Below are positions 17,297-24,464 of a stretch of DNA of 29,908 nt, one piece after another. This DNA comes from Fen-549 sp964636655. Lineage in GTDB: Bacteria; Actinomycetota; Thermoleophilia; Gaiellales; Gaiellaceae. Where the stretch lies: assembly GCA_964636655.1 (NCBI GenBank), contig CAZWTK010000023.1, positions 1 to 29,908 of the forward strand, read 5' to 3'. The notes under the pieces are model-generated. The model made no database searches. It saw only the letters and a program-made list of their open reading frames with translations, and was not told where the DNA came from. The number at the start of each line of letters is the position of its first letter. The first letter of the stretch is position 1. The position numbers were made by a program, and so were the translations under genes.

Positions 17297-17686
17297 ATGT
17301 CTCGCATTCCCCGAGTTGTCTCTCTTTGGCTCCCGGTTGTCCTCTGGGCGGCGACGATCTTCGCCCTGTCCTCGATCCCCAACCTCGACTCCGGGCTCGG
17401 TGTATGGGATCTCGTTCTGCGCAAGCTGGCCCACGCGGCGGAGTACGCGCTGCTAGCGGCGCTGCTTCTGCGCGTGCTGGCGCGACCGTGGCCCGCGCTC
17501 TTCGTCGCGCTGGGCTACGCGGCAAGCGACGAGCTTCACCAGCACTTCGTGCGCGGCCGCGTCGGAGCGCCGCGAGACGTAGCGATCGACACCGCCGGCG
17601 CCCTGCTCGGGCTGGTCGCTTTCGCATATGGCCGAGGCCTCTTCGCTCGCGCGGCGGCTCTTAGACAGGCCGCGCACGACGACTAA
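17297..17686 (+). CDS. VanZ-like family membrane protein
   Basis: This 129-residue protein has four hydrophobic segments and the VanZ-like signatures: FALSSIPNLD after the first helix, LRKLAHAAEYALLAALL with a conserved His, ALGYAASDELHQHFVRGR with the Asp-Glu-x-His-Gln motif, and DVAIDTAGALLG. VanZ-like proteins are small membrane proteins of unclear function; VanZ itself gives low-level teicoplanin resistance. The start is ATG 17297; an open frame extending left to 16478 is only antisense to the DUF4430 gene and riboswitch. It is divergent from the B12 operon, with just 34 bases between its ATG and the riboswitch edge. Confidence 0.88.
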   Translation: MSRIPRVVSLWLPVVLWAATIFALSSIPNLDSGLGVWDLVLRKLAHAAEYALLAALLLRVLARPWPALFVALGYAASDELHQHFVRGRVGAPRDVAIDTAGALLGLVAFAYGRGLFARAAALRQAAHDD

Positions 17687-17720
17687 CCCGGCGCGTCGCG
17701 ACAGCGCACCGTCCTTCCCG

Positions 17721-17753
17721 GACATGTCCCCGTGCCTGGCACCGGGACATGTC
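17721..17753. repeat. REP-like palindrome, copy 2 (most complete)
   Basis: A 33-base near-perfect palindrome: GACATGTCCC (17721-17730) mirrors GGGACATGTC (17744-17753) around CGTGCC-T-GGCACC, with a single mismatch. It lies 34 bases after the VanZ-like gene. Its centre is shared with copies at 14883-14905 and 17933-17943. Confidence 0.75.
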
Positions 17754-17932
17754 TCCCGACGACCCGTGCGCCAAGTACGAAAGCTCCGCAAGCGAAGGGA
17801 ATATGTCCATTACGGGCGTGTCATTGAGGCTGGCGCCGGGATGCCGACCCGGAACCCGGACTCCCGCAACGAATGCCCTGCAAAACGCCAGAGTAGGGTC
17901 CGAATCGGCCTGCCGCCCACGGATGTAGCCGG

Positions 17933-17943
17933 GTGCCAGGCAC
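17933..17943. repeat. REP-like palindrome, copy 3 (core only)
   Basis: GTGCCAGGCAC is identical to the centre of copy 1. The outer arms are degraded: GGATGTAGCCGG on the left and GGAGAAGG on the right retain only a few matching bases. It ends 18 bases before the stop of the CBS gene. Confidence 0.55.
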
Positions 17944-17960
17944 GGAGAAGGGGCGGCCCG

Positions 17961-18419
17961 CTACTCTCTCGCCGCCAGATCTCTCTCGATCCCGAGAATG
18001 AAATCGATCTGGCGAAGCATTCCCGCAAAGCGCCCATCCGCGTCCACAACCGCGATCGCGCCCCATTCGCAGTGCAGGAAGCGCTCGGCGGCGTGCATGA
18101 CGCTCGAATCGATCGAGACGGTCACCGGCTTACGCATGTGCTCGGTCACCGGCTCCGATCGCACGCGACGCGATTGCGCGCGCTCTCGCTCCTCGTCGTC
18201 GCGCGAGAAGGCCGTATGCCGAAGCTCGCGTAGATAGGACGGGAAAAGCCCCGCGACCAGATCGTCCTCGCTGAAGAATCCGACCACCTTCCCCTCCCCG
18301 GAGAGGACGGCGATCGCCGAAACCGCGGCCTCTTCGAGTGCAAGGGCGGCCTCGCCGAAGGTGCCTTCGGCCGAGACTGCAGCGTCTATCCGCGGGTAAT
18401 CGCCGAGGCGGAGTGTCAT
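17961..18419 (-). CDS. Small CBS-pair protein coupled to the SLC13-type transporter
   Basis: The 152 residues hold two CBS motifs: one near 10-60 (ALEEAAVSAIAVLSGEGKVVGFFSEDDLV) and one near 88-145 (HAAERFLHCEWGAIAVVDADGRFAGMLRQIDFI), with a charged linker of Arg, Glu and Asp between. CBS pairs bind adenosine ligands (AMP, ATP, SAM, c-di-AMP) and often gate transporters or enzymes. The ATG (18417-18419) overlaps the transporter's TGA (18416-18418), so equimolar synthesis and regulation of that transporter are likely. The longer open frame to 18857 is a shadow of the transporter. Confidence 0.85.
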   Translation of the reverse strand: MTLRLGDYPRIDAAVSAEGTFGEAALALEEAAVSAIAVLSGEGKVVGFFSEDDLVAGLFPSYLRELRHTAFSRDDEERERAQSRRVRSEPVTEHMRKPVTVSIDSSVMHAAERFLHCEWGAIAVVDADGRFAGMLRQIDFILGIERDLAARE

Positions 18420-19684
18420 AGCTGGAACAAGAGAAGGTAGGCGCTCGCAATGAGCAGGGACAGAATGGTCACGGGAATACCGATCGCAAGGAAGCGAACG
18501 AATCCGATCGGCTTGCCGCTTCGTTCGAGCACGCCCGAGGCGGCGACGTTCGCGGCCGCAGCGATGATGGTCGCGTTTCCGCCGAAGCACGCTCCCAGCG
18601 AGAGAGCCCACCAGCGGGTCGCATCGAAAACCTGGCCGGCCTCCAGCTTGTCGATCACCGGAATCATCGCCGCAGTGAAGGGTATGTTGTCGACAAGGGC
18701 GGAGCCGGCCGCCGATCCCCAGAGGATCATCATCGCCTCGCCCGTGTGCGAGCCGGAGGTGTCGGCGATCACGTCGGCGATCTTGTTGATCACGCCCTGC
18801 TTCTCGAGCCCACCGACCATCACGAAGAGGCCGATGAAAAAGAAGATGGTCGACCACTGGACGCGGCCGAGCGCATCCTCGACGTCCTCCCCCACCACGG
18901 CGAGGAGCATCGCCGTGGCGCCCAGGAGAGCCACCACCGCCGGCGCGAGATGCAACGTCGAGTGCAGGAAGAAGAGGACGATCGTGCCGACCAGGATGAC
19001 AATCGTGCGCCCGACGTTGGCGCTTTCTCTGAGATCGCGAGCGGGATCGATCTCGCTCACCGCGAGAGCGCGGCCGGGCGGAGGCCGCAGGCGACCGTTG
19101 AAGACCAGCGCGAGCACGCCGGTAGTGATCACGAGCGTGACGATCGAGACCGGAGCGAGGTTGACGATGAAGTCGTCGAAGCTCAGCTGATTGACGTGCG
19201 TACCGATCATGATGTTCGGAGGATCGCCGATCAGGGTTGCCGTACCGCCGATGTTGGAGGCGACGACCTCGGCGAGAGCGAGTGGAATCGGCGAGATCTC
19301 GAGCAGATCGGCCACCAGGAGAGTGATCGGGACCACGAGCAAGATCGCTGTCAAGTTATCCAGGAACGCCGACAGCACACCGGTCACCCCTGCGAGGATG
19401 AACAGGAGCACGAAGCCGTTCCCGCGCGAGAGTCGTACCGCCGCCAGCGACAGGTAGGTGAAGATCCCCGTCCCCTCGGCCAGCCCGACGATGATCATCA
19501 TGCCGACCAGCAGCCCGAGCGTCCCCCAATCCACGGCGGCGATGGCTCGTTCCTGATCGAGCACGCCGATGACGATCATCAGCCCGGCGCCTGCGAGCGC
19601 GGCCTTGGTGCGGTGAACCCATTCGAAGGCCACCACGGCGAGAACCGCAAGGAACACGACGGTAGCGACGACAGCCATCTGCAC
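18416..19684 (-). CDS. SLC13/ArsB/NhaD-type ion transporter
   Basis: A 422-residue polytopic membrane protein of the ion-transporter superfamily. It shows FLDNLTAILLVVPITLL and SNIGGTATLIGDPPNIMIG in the first half and VDNIPFTAAMIPVI plus SLGACFGGNATIIAAAANV in the second, the duplicated inverted-repeat signatures of ArsB, NhaD and DASS/CitM relatives. Substrate could be Na+/H+, arsenite or a dicarboxylate; no ars gene is nearby, and the surrounding CPA1 antiporter and K+ genes favour cation exchange. The start is GTG 19682-19684 or ATG two codons later (19676-19678); neither has a clear ribosome binding site. A CBS regulator is translationally coupled downstream. Confidence 0.88.
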   Translation of the reverse strand: MQMAVVATVVFLAVLAVVAFEWVHRTKAALAGAGLMIVIGVLDQERAIAAVDWGTLGLLVGMMIIVGLAEGTGIFTYLSLAAVRLSRGNGFVLLFILAGVTGVLSAFLDNLTAILLVVPITLLVADLLEISPIPLALAEVVASNIGGTATLIGDPPNIMIGTHVNQLSFDDFIVNLAPVSIVTLVITTGVLALVFNGRLRPPPGRALAVSEIDPARDLRESANVGRTIVILVGTIVLFFLHSTLHLAPAVVALLGATAMLLAVVGEDVEDALGRVQWSTIFFFIGLFVMVGGLEKQGVINKIADVIADTSGSHTGEAMMILWGSAAGSALVDNIPFTAAMIPVIDKLEAGQVFDATRWWALSLGACFGGNATIIAAAANVAASGVLERSGKPIGFVRFLAIGIPVTILSLLIASAYLLLFQL

Positions 19685-19749
19685 AAGCTACCGAAGTTGG
19701 GCGCACGATCCAGCCGCAGGTCTACCGGGCTTGGCGGTCGGTTCTTCCG

Positions 19750-20985
19750 CTACTCCGAGCTCGAGGCTCTCGCTTCGTCGCTCTCGTCAGAGCTCGCACG
19801 TGAACCGAGGCGCTGCTCGATCCAGTTCGCACCGACCGTGTCGGTCAGGCCGTGAGCCATGATCGAAGCGAGCACGGTGAAAGAAGCGACGTCGAAGACC
19901 AGCGAGGCGTGCGCGTCGCTCGAGTTGAGCACGAGCAGGGCGAAGAGCATCGATGCCACTCCCTTGGGGCCGAACCAGGCGATGAATACCCTGAACGACA
20001 TGGGTATGCCGACACCGACGTAGGAGACGAGTACGGCGAGAGGCCGGGCCACGAACAGCGTCAGGACGATGAAGCCCGCCAGCGCGACCGTGTTTCCACC
20101 CCAGCCGGTTGCGACTATCAGCGCGCCGAAGACGACGAAGGTGATCACCTGGAAGATGGAGCTGAGCGCCTCGTTGAAATAGCCGAACGCGGAGGGGATC
20201 TCGTGCCGTGCGACCGCCAGAGCAATGCCGGCGACGAAGGCGGCGATGAGGCCGTTTCCGTACGTCTCCTGCGCGAGCCCGAAGGCGACGAAGCCGAGGC
20301 CAAGCGCGTAAACGCCTTCGTATCGCTTGAGCAGACCTCCGCCCGGGAGGCGATCGAGCAGCCAACCGCCAGCGAGTGCCAGACCGATTCCCAGCGCGGC
20401 TCCCACGAGCACCTTGGCCAGAAGCGTGCTCGCCTCCGTGAGTGCGCCCCCCTTCCCAATCGAGAGAGCCAGGAAGAAGAGCACGAGCGGAAGCGCCAGG
20501 CCGTCGTTCAAGCCCGACTCGAGATTGAGGGTGTGGCGAACGATCGCCGGCACTCTCCGAGCGGTGACGACGACCGAGGTCACGACCGGATCGGTTGGCG
20601 AGAGTACGGCGCCCAGAAGCAACGCCTCCTGCCAGCTGAGAGACGGAAAGAGCAGGAGCGCGGCGCCGGAGATCAGGCCGAAGGTGAGCGGCATCGCGAT
20701 GAACAGGGCCCGAAGAGGCGGAGCCCAGTTGCTCGCGAACAGCTCGCGCTCGACGAGCAGGCCGTCGGAGAAGAGCGTGAGTACGAGCGCCAGCTCGACG
20801 GCGTAGACGACGGCGTTCGAGCCGGGTCGAACGCTGATCACATCTGCCAGCGAAAGCAGGATGCCCGCCAACACGGAGAGCACCGAGATCGAGAGCACGG
20901 TTCCCCTCAACCAGCCCGAGAGAGCGGAGGTGGTAGCGAGAATCAGGCCGATAACGAGCAGCGCCTGGGCGAAGCTGACGTCCAT
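19750..20985 (-). CDS. CPA1-family Na+(K+)/H+ antiporter
   Basis: The 411-residue protein has about 12-13 hydrophobic segments. The ion-site motifs of CPA1/NhaP proteins are present: SPTDPVVTS with T131-D132-P133, and LESGLNDG with E156 and N160-D161. Such antiporters exchange cytoplasmic Na+ or K+ for external H+. The protein ends with a short acidic Asp/Glu/Ser-rich tail (RASSDESDEARASSSE) and lacks the long cytosolic domain of eukaryotic NHEs. The start is ATG 20983-20985; a longer frame to 21162 shadows the RCK gene. An RCK protein gene ends 31 bases upstream on the same strand, so RCK-type control of this antiporter is plausible. Confidence 0.9.
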   Translation of the reverse strand: MDVSFAQALLVIGLILATTSALSGWLRGTVLSISVLSVLAGILLSLADVISVRPGSNAVVYAVELALVLTLFSDGLLVERELFASNWAPPLRALFIAMPLTFGLISGAALLLFPSLSWQEALLLGAVLSPTDPVVTSVVVTARRVPAIVRHTLNLESGLNDGLALPLVLFFLALSIGKGGALTEASTLLAKVLVGAALGIGLALAGGWLLDRLPGGGLLKRYEGVYALGLGFVAFGLAQETYGNGLIAAFVAGIALAVARHEIPSAFGYFNEALSSIFQVITFVVFGALIVATGWGGNTVALAGFIVLTLFVARPLAVLVSYVGVGIPMSFRVFIAWFGPKGVASMLFALLVLNSSDAHASLVFDVASFTVLASIMAHGLTDTVGANWIEQRLGSRASSDESDEARASSSE

Positions 20986-21016
20986 TGCAGCGACCCTAGT
21001 CGATCCCCAGCCGCGT

Positions 21017-21679
21017 CTAGTGCTTGAGCAGCACTTTACGCAGCTCTTCTTCGCAGCCGGGCTGGAGAATGGCGAGCACGCGATCGCCGGGCGCGAGCTT
21101 CGTCGAGCCGCTGGCGATCTCGGAGCGCCCTTCGCGGGCGACCGAGATGACCCGCGTTCCATCGGGCATCTTCAACTGCTCGATGCGCTTGCCCGAAGAG
21201 GGAGAGTCGTCTCCGATCGGCACCTCGACGATCTCCAACTCGTCCTCGCGCAGTTGGAGCAGGCGGATGATGTCGCGCTCGGGCACCTCGTGCTCGATCA
21301 GGGCCATGATGCTGGAGGTGGCGCAAACCGTGGGCGCGACGCCGAGCAGGTCGAAGTGCGTCTGGTTGCGCGGATCGTTGACGCGCGCGATCACTTTCGG
21401 AGCGAAGTAGCGCTTCTGGGCGATCTCGCAGATGACGATGTTGTCCTCGTCGTCGCCGGTGACCGCCAGTACGAGGTCGGGCGGACGGCCGATACCGGCC
21501 CGTTCCAACACGTGTAGCTCGGTCGCGTCGCCGCGCTGCACGCGGTAGTCGAACTCCTCTTCGAGCACGCGGAAGCGATCCGGGCGCTGCTCGATGATCG
21601 TCACCTCGTGGTTCTGGCGAAGGAGCGAGCGGGTCACATTCGCGCCCACCTTGCCGCCGCCTGCGATCAGCACGTACAT
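21017..21679 (-). CDS. RCK (TrkA-N plus TrkA-C) protein
   Basis: This 220-residue cytosolic protein has a Rossmann domain (MYVLIAGGGKVGANVTRSLL, then EQRPDRF with the acidic residue at the end of strand 2 that binds NAD-type ribose) and a TrkA-C domain from about residue 135 (VPIGDDSPSSGKRIEQLKMPDGTRVISVAR). RCK proteins sense nucleotides and gate K+ channels and antiporters. The start is ATG 21677-21679, sharing one base with the stop of the upstream RCK gene (TGATG). It lies between that gene and the CPA1 antiporter on one strand. Confidence 0.9.
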   Translation of the reverse strand: MYVLIAGGGKVGANVTRSLLRQNHEVTIIEQRPDRFRVLEEEFDYRVQRGDATELHVLERAGIGRPPDLVLAVTGDDEDNIVICEIAQKRYFAPKVIARVNDPRNQTHFDLLGVAPTVCATSSIMALIEHEVPERDIIRLLQLREDELEIVEVPIGDDSPSSGKRIEQLKMPDGTRVISVAREGRSEIASGSTKLAPGDRVLAILQPGCEEELRKVLLKH

Positions 21680-22110
21680 CAGATACTCGCGCCCTCCGTC
21701 GAGACCATCTCGCTGACCAGCGCAGCCTCGGTGAGCGCGCCGATTGCGATCGAGGTCGGGCAGACCGTGTGCAAGCCGCGTTCGGCGAAGAAAGCCGCCC
21801 GTGCCGGGTCGAGAACGCGAACCACCACGCGCTCGACGTGGAATCGCCGCTGCGCGATCAGACCGATGACGATGTTCGTGTTGTCGCCGTCGGTGGAGAC
21901 GACAACCGCCTCCGCGCTGCTGATGCCGCTCTCTACCAGCACGTCGATGTCGAGGCCGTGGCCGACGATGAAACGCCCCGGCCAGCGCGTCCCGAGATTG
22001 GACAGCGCCTCCTCGTCCTCGTCGACGACCACGACCTCCCAGCCGGCGTCGTTCAGGTGGCGAGCGACCGACGAGCCGGTGCGGCCGCATCCGATGATGA
22101 TCGCCTTCAT
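21679..22110 (-). CDS. RCK protein with TrkA-N domain only
   Basis: The 143 residues form a single Rossmann domain: MKAIIIGCGRTGSSVARHL with GxGxxG, VVVDEDEEAL at strand 2, and DGDNTNIVIGLIAQRRF. No TrkA-C ligand domain follows, unlike the next gene. The two coupled genes therefore resemble a split TrkA (N, then N plus C) and may assemble into one hetero-oligomeric ring. No channel gene is adjacent; candidates are the CPA1 antiporter downstream and the APC-USP permease upstream. The start is ATG 22108-22110 without a clear ribosome binding site. Confidence 0.88.
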   Translation of the reverse strand: MKAIIIGCGRTGSSVARHLNDAGWEVVVVDEDEEALSNLGTRWPGRFIVGHGLDIDVLVESGISSAEAVVVSTDGDNTNIVIGLIAQRRFHVERVVVRVLDPARAAFFAERGLHTVCPTSIAIGALTEAALVSEMVSTEGASI

Positions 22111-22238
22111 TACGTTTCAGCCTAACCGAAAGATCGGCGCTACGGACCCGACTCCGATCACCCGGGTGCCAACACGTCCGCGCTGTTCAACACCCCTCTT
22201 CGAGAATCTCCTGAGGGCCGGTTCCAGACGGGCCGGAT

Positions 22239-24170
22239 CTAGTCGCTCGGGCTCGTCTCTTCCGGGCCAGACTCCGTCAGGCTCTCGAAGGCGTCCTCGG
22301 GGAAGGAGACGATCATCACCTCGCAGGGCGCCTTGCGCAGGACGTACTCCACAGTGGGCGAGAAGAAACGCGAGTGGCGGCGCCAGCGGGCGCCCGAGCC
22401 GATCACGATCAGGTCGGCCCCGACCTCGCGCGCCTGCTCGACGACCGCGGCGCCGATCGAGCGAGTGCGCACCGTATAGCCGCGCATCGGCACGTCGTTC
22501 TCCTCGGCGATCGCGCGCGCCTCGGCCAGAGTCTCGGCGGCCCGCCGTTCCTCCTGCTCGAGCGGCGCGTCGAGCGCCTGCTCGAGCGGCACGTCGATTA
22601 CGTTCAGGGTGATCACCGAGGCGTTTCGCTCCTGGGCGATCCGCACCGCGGTCGCCATCATCTCCTCGCCGATGTCGCTCAATTTCATCGGCACCAGGAT
22701 GGTCGTGAACCTGGCTTCGGGCAGCTCCTGCTCGCCGCCGGCCGCAACCTGCTCGAGCAGACCGGTGCCACGCCGGCGGCGGACGAGGCCGAAGATCGCT
22801 AGCCCCACGGCCAGCCAGATCGGGCCGCCGTAGCGGGCTGCCGGATGGGTGAGCATGGTCAGCACGAACACGAGGATCGTGAGCACGGCGCCGAGCACGG
22901 CGGGCAGCGGCAACTCGCCGCCGAAAACGCGGATCGAAAGGGGAACGCGGTAGCGACGGGAAAGGCCCGGTGCGCTGTAGCGGAGCCTGATCACGGCGAG
23001 CTGAACGGCGCTGAAGGCGATCAGAACGCCGAACGAGAACAGACCGGCCAGGAAGGGCGCCTGACCTTGCCGGCCGGAGCGATGGAGCGGCTCGGTCGCA
23101 AGCAGGAGCCCGCCGGCAGCGACCACGACGGTAACGAGCGCCTGCGGCGATACGAGCGTGCGGTGGTAGAGGCGACCGAACGGCGCCGGCAGCATCCTGT
23201 GCTCGCCGAGCGAGCGGGCAAGGCGGGCGAAGCCGGAGATCGCCGTGGTGGCGGCCAGAAGCAGAATCGCCGCGCCGCTCAAGCCGACGAAAACGCGCAG
23301 CGCCGAGGCGAGAATGCTCGGCATGTGAGGCGCAAAGGCGGAGACGATGCCCATCAACGGCGCGCGCCTCCACTCGCCGCCGAGCGCGGTGCGGCCATGC
23401 TCGACCGGGAACGCGGAGAGGCCGACAACAGCGATCAGCACGTAGACGGCGATCACCGTGCCTATCGCCGCAAAGAGGTTCTTCGGCAACCCGTCGGGAT
23501 TGCGGCTCTCCTGCGAGAGATTGGCGATGGTCTCGATGCCCGTGAAAGCCAGCATCGCCAGCGGCAACGCGAAGGCCAGCGAGCTCCAGCTCGGCACGCT
23601 GCCGAGATGCACGCCCGACGCCAGCCCTTGCCAGGAGAAGAGCATCATCAAGCCGAGCCCGATCAGCACGACCTGGGTGGCCAGGTCGAGGACGGCCAGG
23701 ACGATGCCGAAGCGATAAAGGCTCGGGCGAAAAGCCATCCGCATCAAAGCCAGGGTGATCACCAATCCCACGCCGACCAGCGAGTCGAAGGGGGCTCGCC
23801 TGAGATCCGATATATGGAACGCAGCACCGAGGTAATGCGGCACGAACAGTGTCGTCAAGGCGATGACGATCAGGTAATCGAGCATCAGTACCCAACCGAC
23901 CACGAAGCCCGCCACGTCGCCGAAAGCCCGAGCGACGAAGTTCGCAGCCCCTCCCGCCTCGGGCGATGACCTGATCGCCTCGGCATAGGAGAGTGCGACG
24001 ATCAGGAAGAGGGCGCCGATGACCAGGAGCACGGCCGGTGTCAGGCCGAGCGCGTGCGCCGCGACAATGCCGAGTGCGAAGTAGATCGAGGAGGCCACCT
24101 CGCCGTAGGCGATCGAGAAGAGATCTCGCCCGCCGAGAACACGTTTCAGGCGTGGACGTTTCCTAGCCAT
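22239..24170 (-). CDS. APC-superfamily permease fused to a universal stress protein domain (1)
   Basis: The 643 residues contain about 12 membrane helices (to about 465) followed by a cytosolic USP domain (about 485-620). The transporter part shows FSIAYGEVASSIYFALG in helix 1 with the unwound-helix Gly motif, PEAGGAANFV, MLDYLIVIALTT and FTGIETIANLSQESRNP, as in amino-acid/polyamine/KUP-type permeases. The USP domain starts ARFTTILVPMKLSDIGEEMM and ends IGSGARWRRHSRFFSPTVEYVL-type, with the nucleotide loop altered (SPT where GS(T/S) is usual). The substrate may be an amino acid or K+ (KimA-like); neighbours favour the latter. It is followed by RCK genes on the same strand. Start ATG 24168-24170. 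Confidence 0.88.
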   Translation of the reverse strand: MARKRPRLKRVLGGRDLFSIAYGEVASSIYFALGIVAAHALGLTPAVLLVIGALFLIVALSYAEAIRSSPEAGGAANFVARAFGDVAGFVVGWVLMLDYLIVIALTTLFVPHYLGAAFHISDLRRAPFDSLVGVGLVITLALMRMAFRPSLYRFGIVLAVLDLATQVVLIGLGLMMLFSWQGLASGVHLGSVPSWSSLAFALPLAMLAFTGIETIANLSQESRNPDGLPKNLFAAIGTVIAVYVLIAVVGLSAFPVEHGRTALGGEWRRAPLMGIVSAFAPHMPSILASALRVFVGLSGAAILLLAATTAISGFARLARSLGEHRMLPAPFGRLYHRTLVSPQALVTVVVAAGGLLLATEPLHRSGRQGQAPFLAGLFSFGVLIAFSAVQLAVIRLRYSAPGLSRRYRVPLSIRVFGGELPLPAVLGAVLTILVFVLTMLTHPAARYGGPIWLAVGLAIFGLVRRRRGTGLLEQVAAGGEQELPEARFTTILVPMKLSDIGEEMMATAVRIAQERNASVITLNVIDVPLEQALDAPLEQEERRAAETLAEARAIAEENDVPMRGYTVRTRSIGAAVVEQAREVGADLIVIGSGARWRRHSRFFSPTVEYVLRKAPCEVMIVSFPEDAFESLTESGPEETSPSD

Positions 24171-24293
24171 CGACGCCGAGCTTAACCGCCATGCGCCGGC
24201 CGGGGCTCCGTAACTGGCGCGGGCGCGCGGCGAGCGCGAGGACTACGGCGCCAGGCCGCGGCTCCGGAGCAACGTGATGCCCGTAGCGGCCCA

Positions 24294-24464
24294 TCAACGG
24301 CGTCGCGCGAGGTGCAGACGCCCGAGCCCGGCAGCCGCAAAAAGCGGCCCGATCAGGAAGCCGACCAGGCCACCCCCGGCGAGCGCAGTGCGCACCACGA
24401 TCGCAACGCCGAGGCAGATCAGCGCCAGCGAGGTGATCGTTATCGATAGACGGTAGAAGCTCAT
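24294..24464 (-). CDS. 56-residue membrane protein coupled to the APC-USP permease
   Basis: This gene is short but well supported: ATG 24462-24464 overlaps the permease's TGA (24461-24463) as ATGA, and the frame runs 56 codons to TGA 24294-24296. The peptide starts MSFYRLSITITSLALICLG and has two hydrophobic segments (about 8-26 and 33-47) joined by a glycine-rich turn (TALAGGGLVG), then the basic tail LHLARRR, which should face the cytosol. I recognise no named family. Tight coupling suggests an accessory or regulatory subunit of the permease, as small membrane proteins are for some other transporters; this is inference. Confidence 0.75.
   Translation of the reverse strand: MSFYRLSITITSLALICLGVAIVVRTALAGGGLVGFLIGPLFAAAGLGRLHLARRR

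Larger units (their letters stand above)
17687..17960. other. Gene-free spacer holding REP-like repeats
   Basis: Between the convergent VanZ-like and CBS genes I see only the palindromes at 17721-17753 and 17933-17943. The plus frame 17628-18233 crosses it but is arginine-rich, antisense to the CBS gene and without family features. Confidence 0.55.

Noticed and set aside
17628..18233. Plus-strand frame of 201 codons after the VanZ-like gene
   Set aside because: It crosses the REP-like repeats and is antisense to the CBS gene; composition is non-protein-like.
18746..19855. Long plus-strand frames (369 and later 391 codons) opposite the SLC13 and CPA1 genes
   Set aside because: They are extremely charged antisense shadows of membrane protein genes.
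22117..23895. Minus-strand open frame of 592 codons
   Set aside because: It is Arg/Ala-rich, has no family motif and lies out of frame inside the APC-USP permease gene, a typical high-GC shadow.
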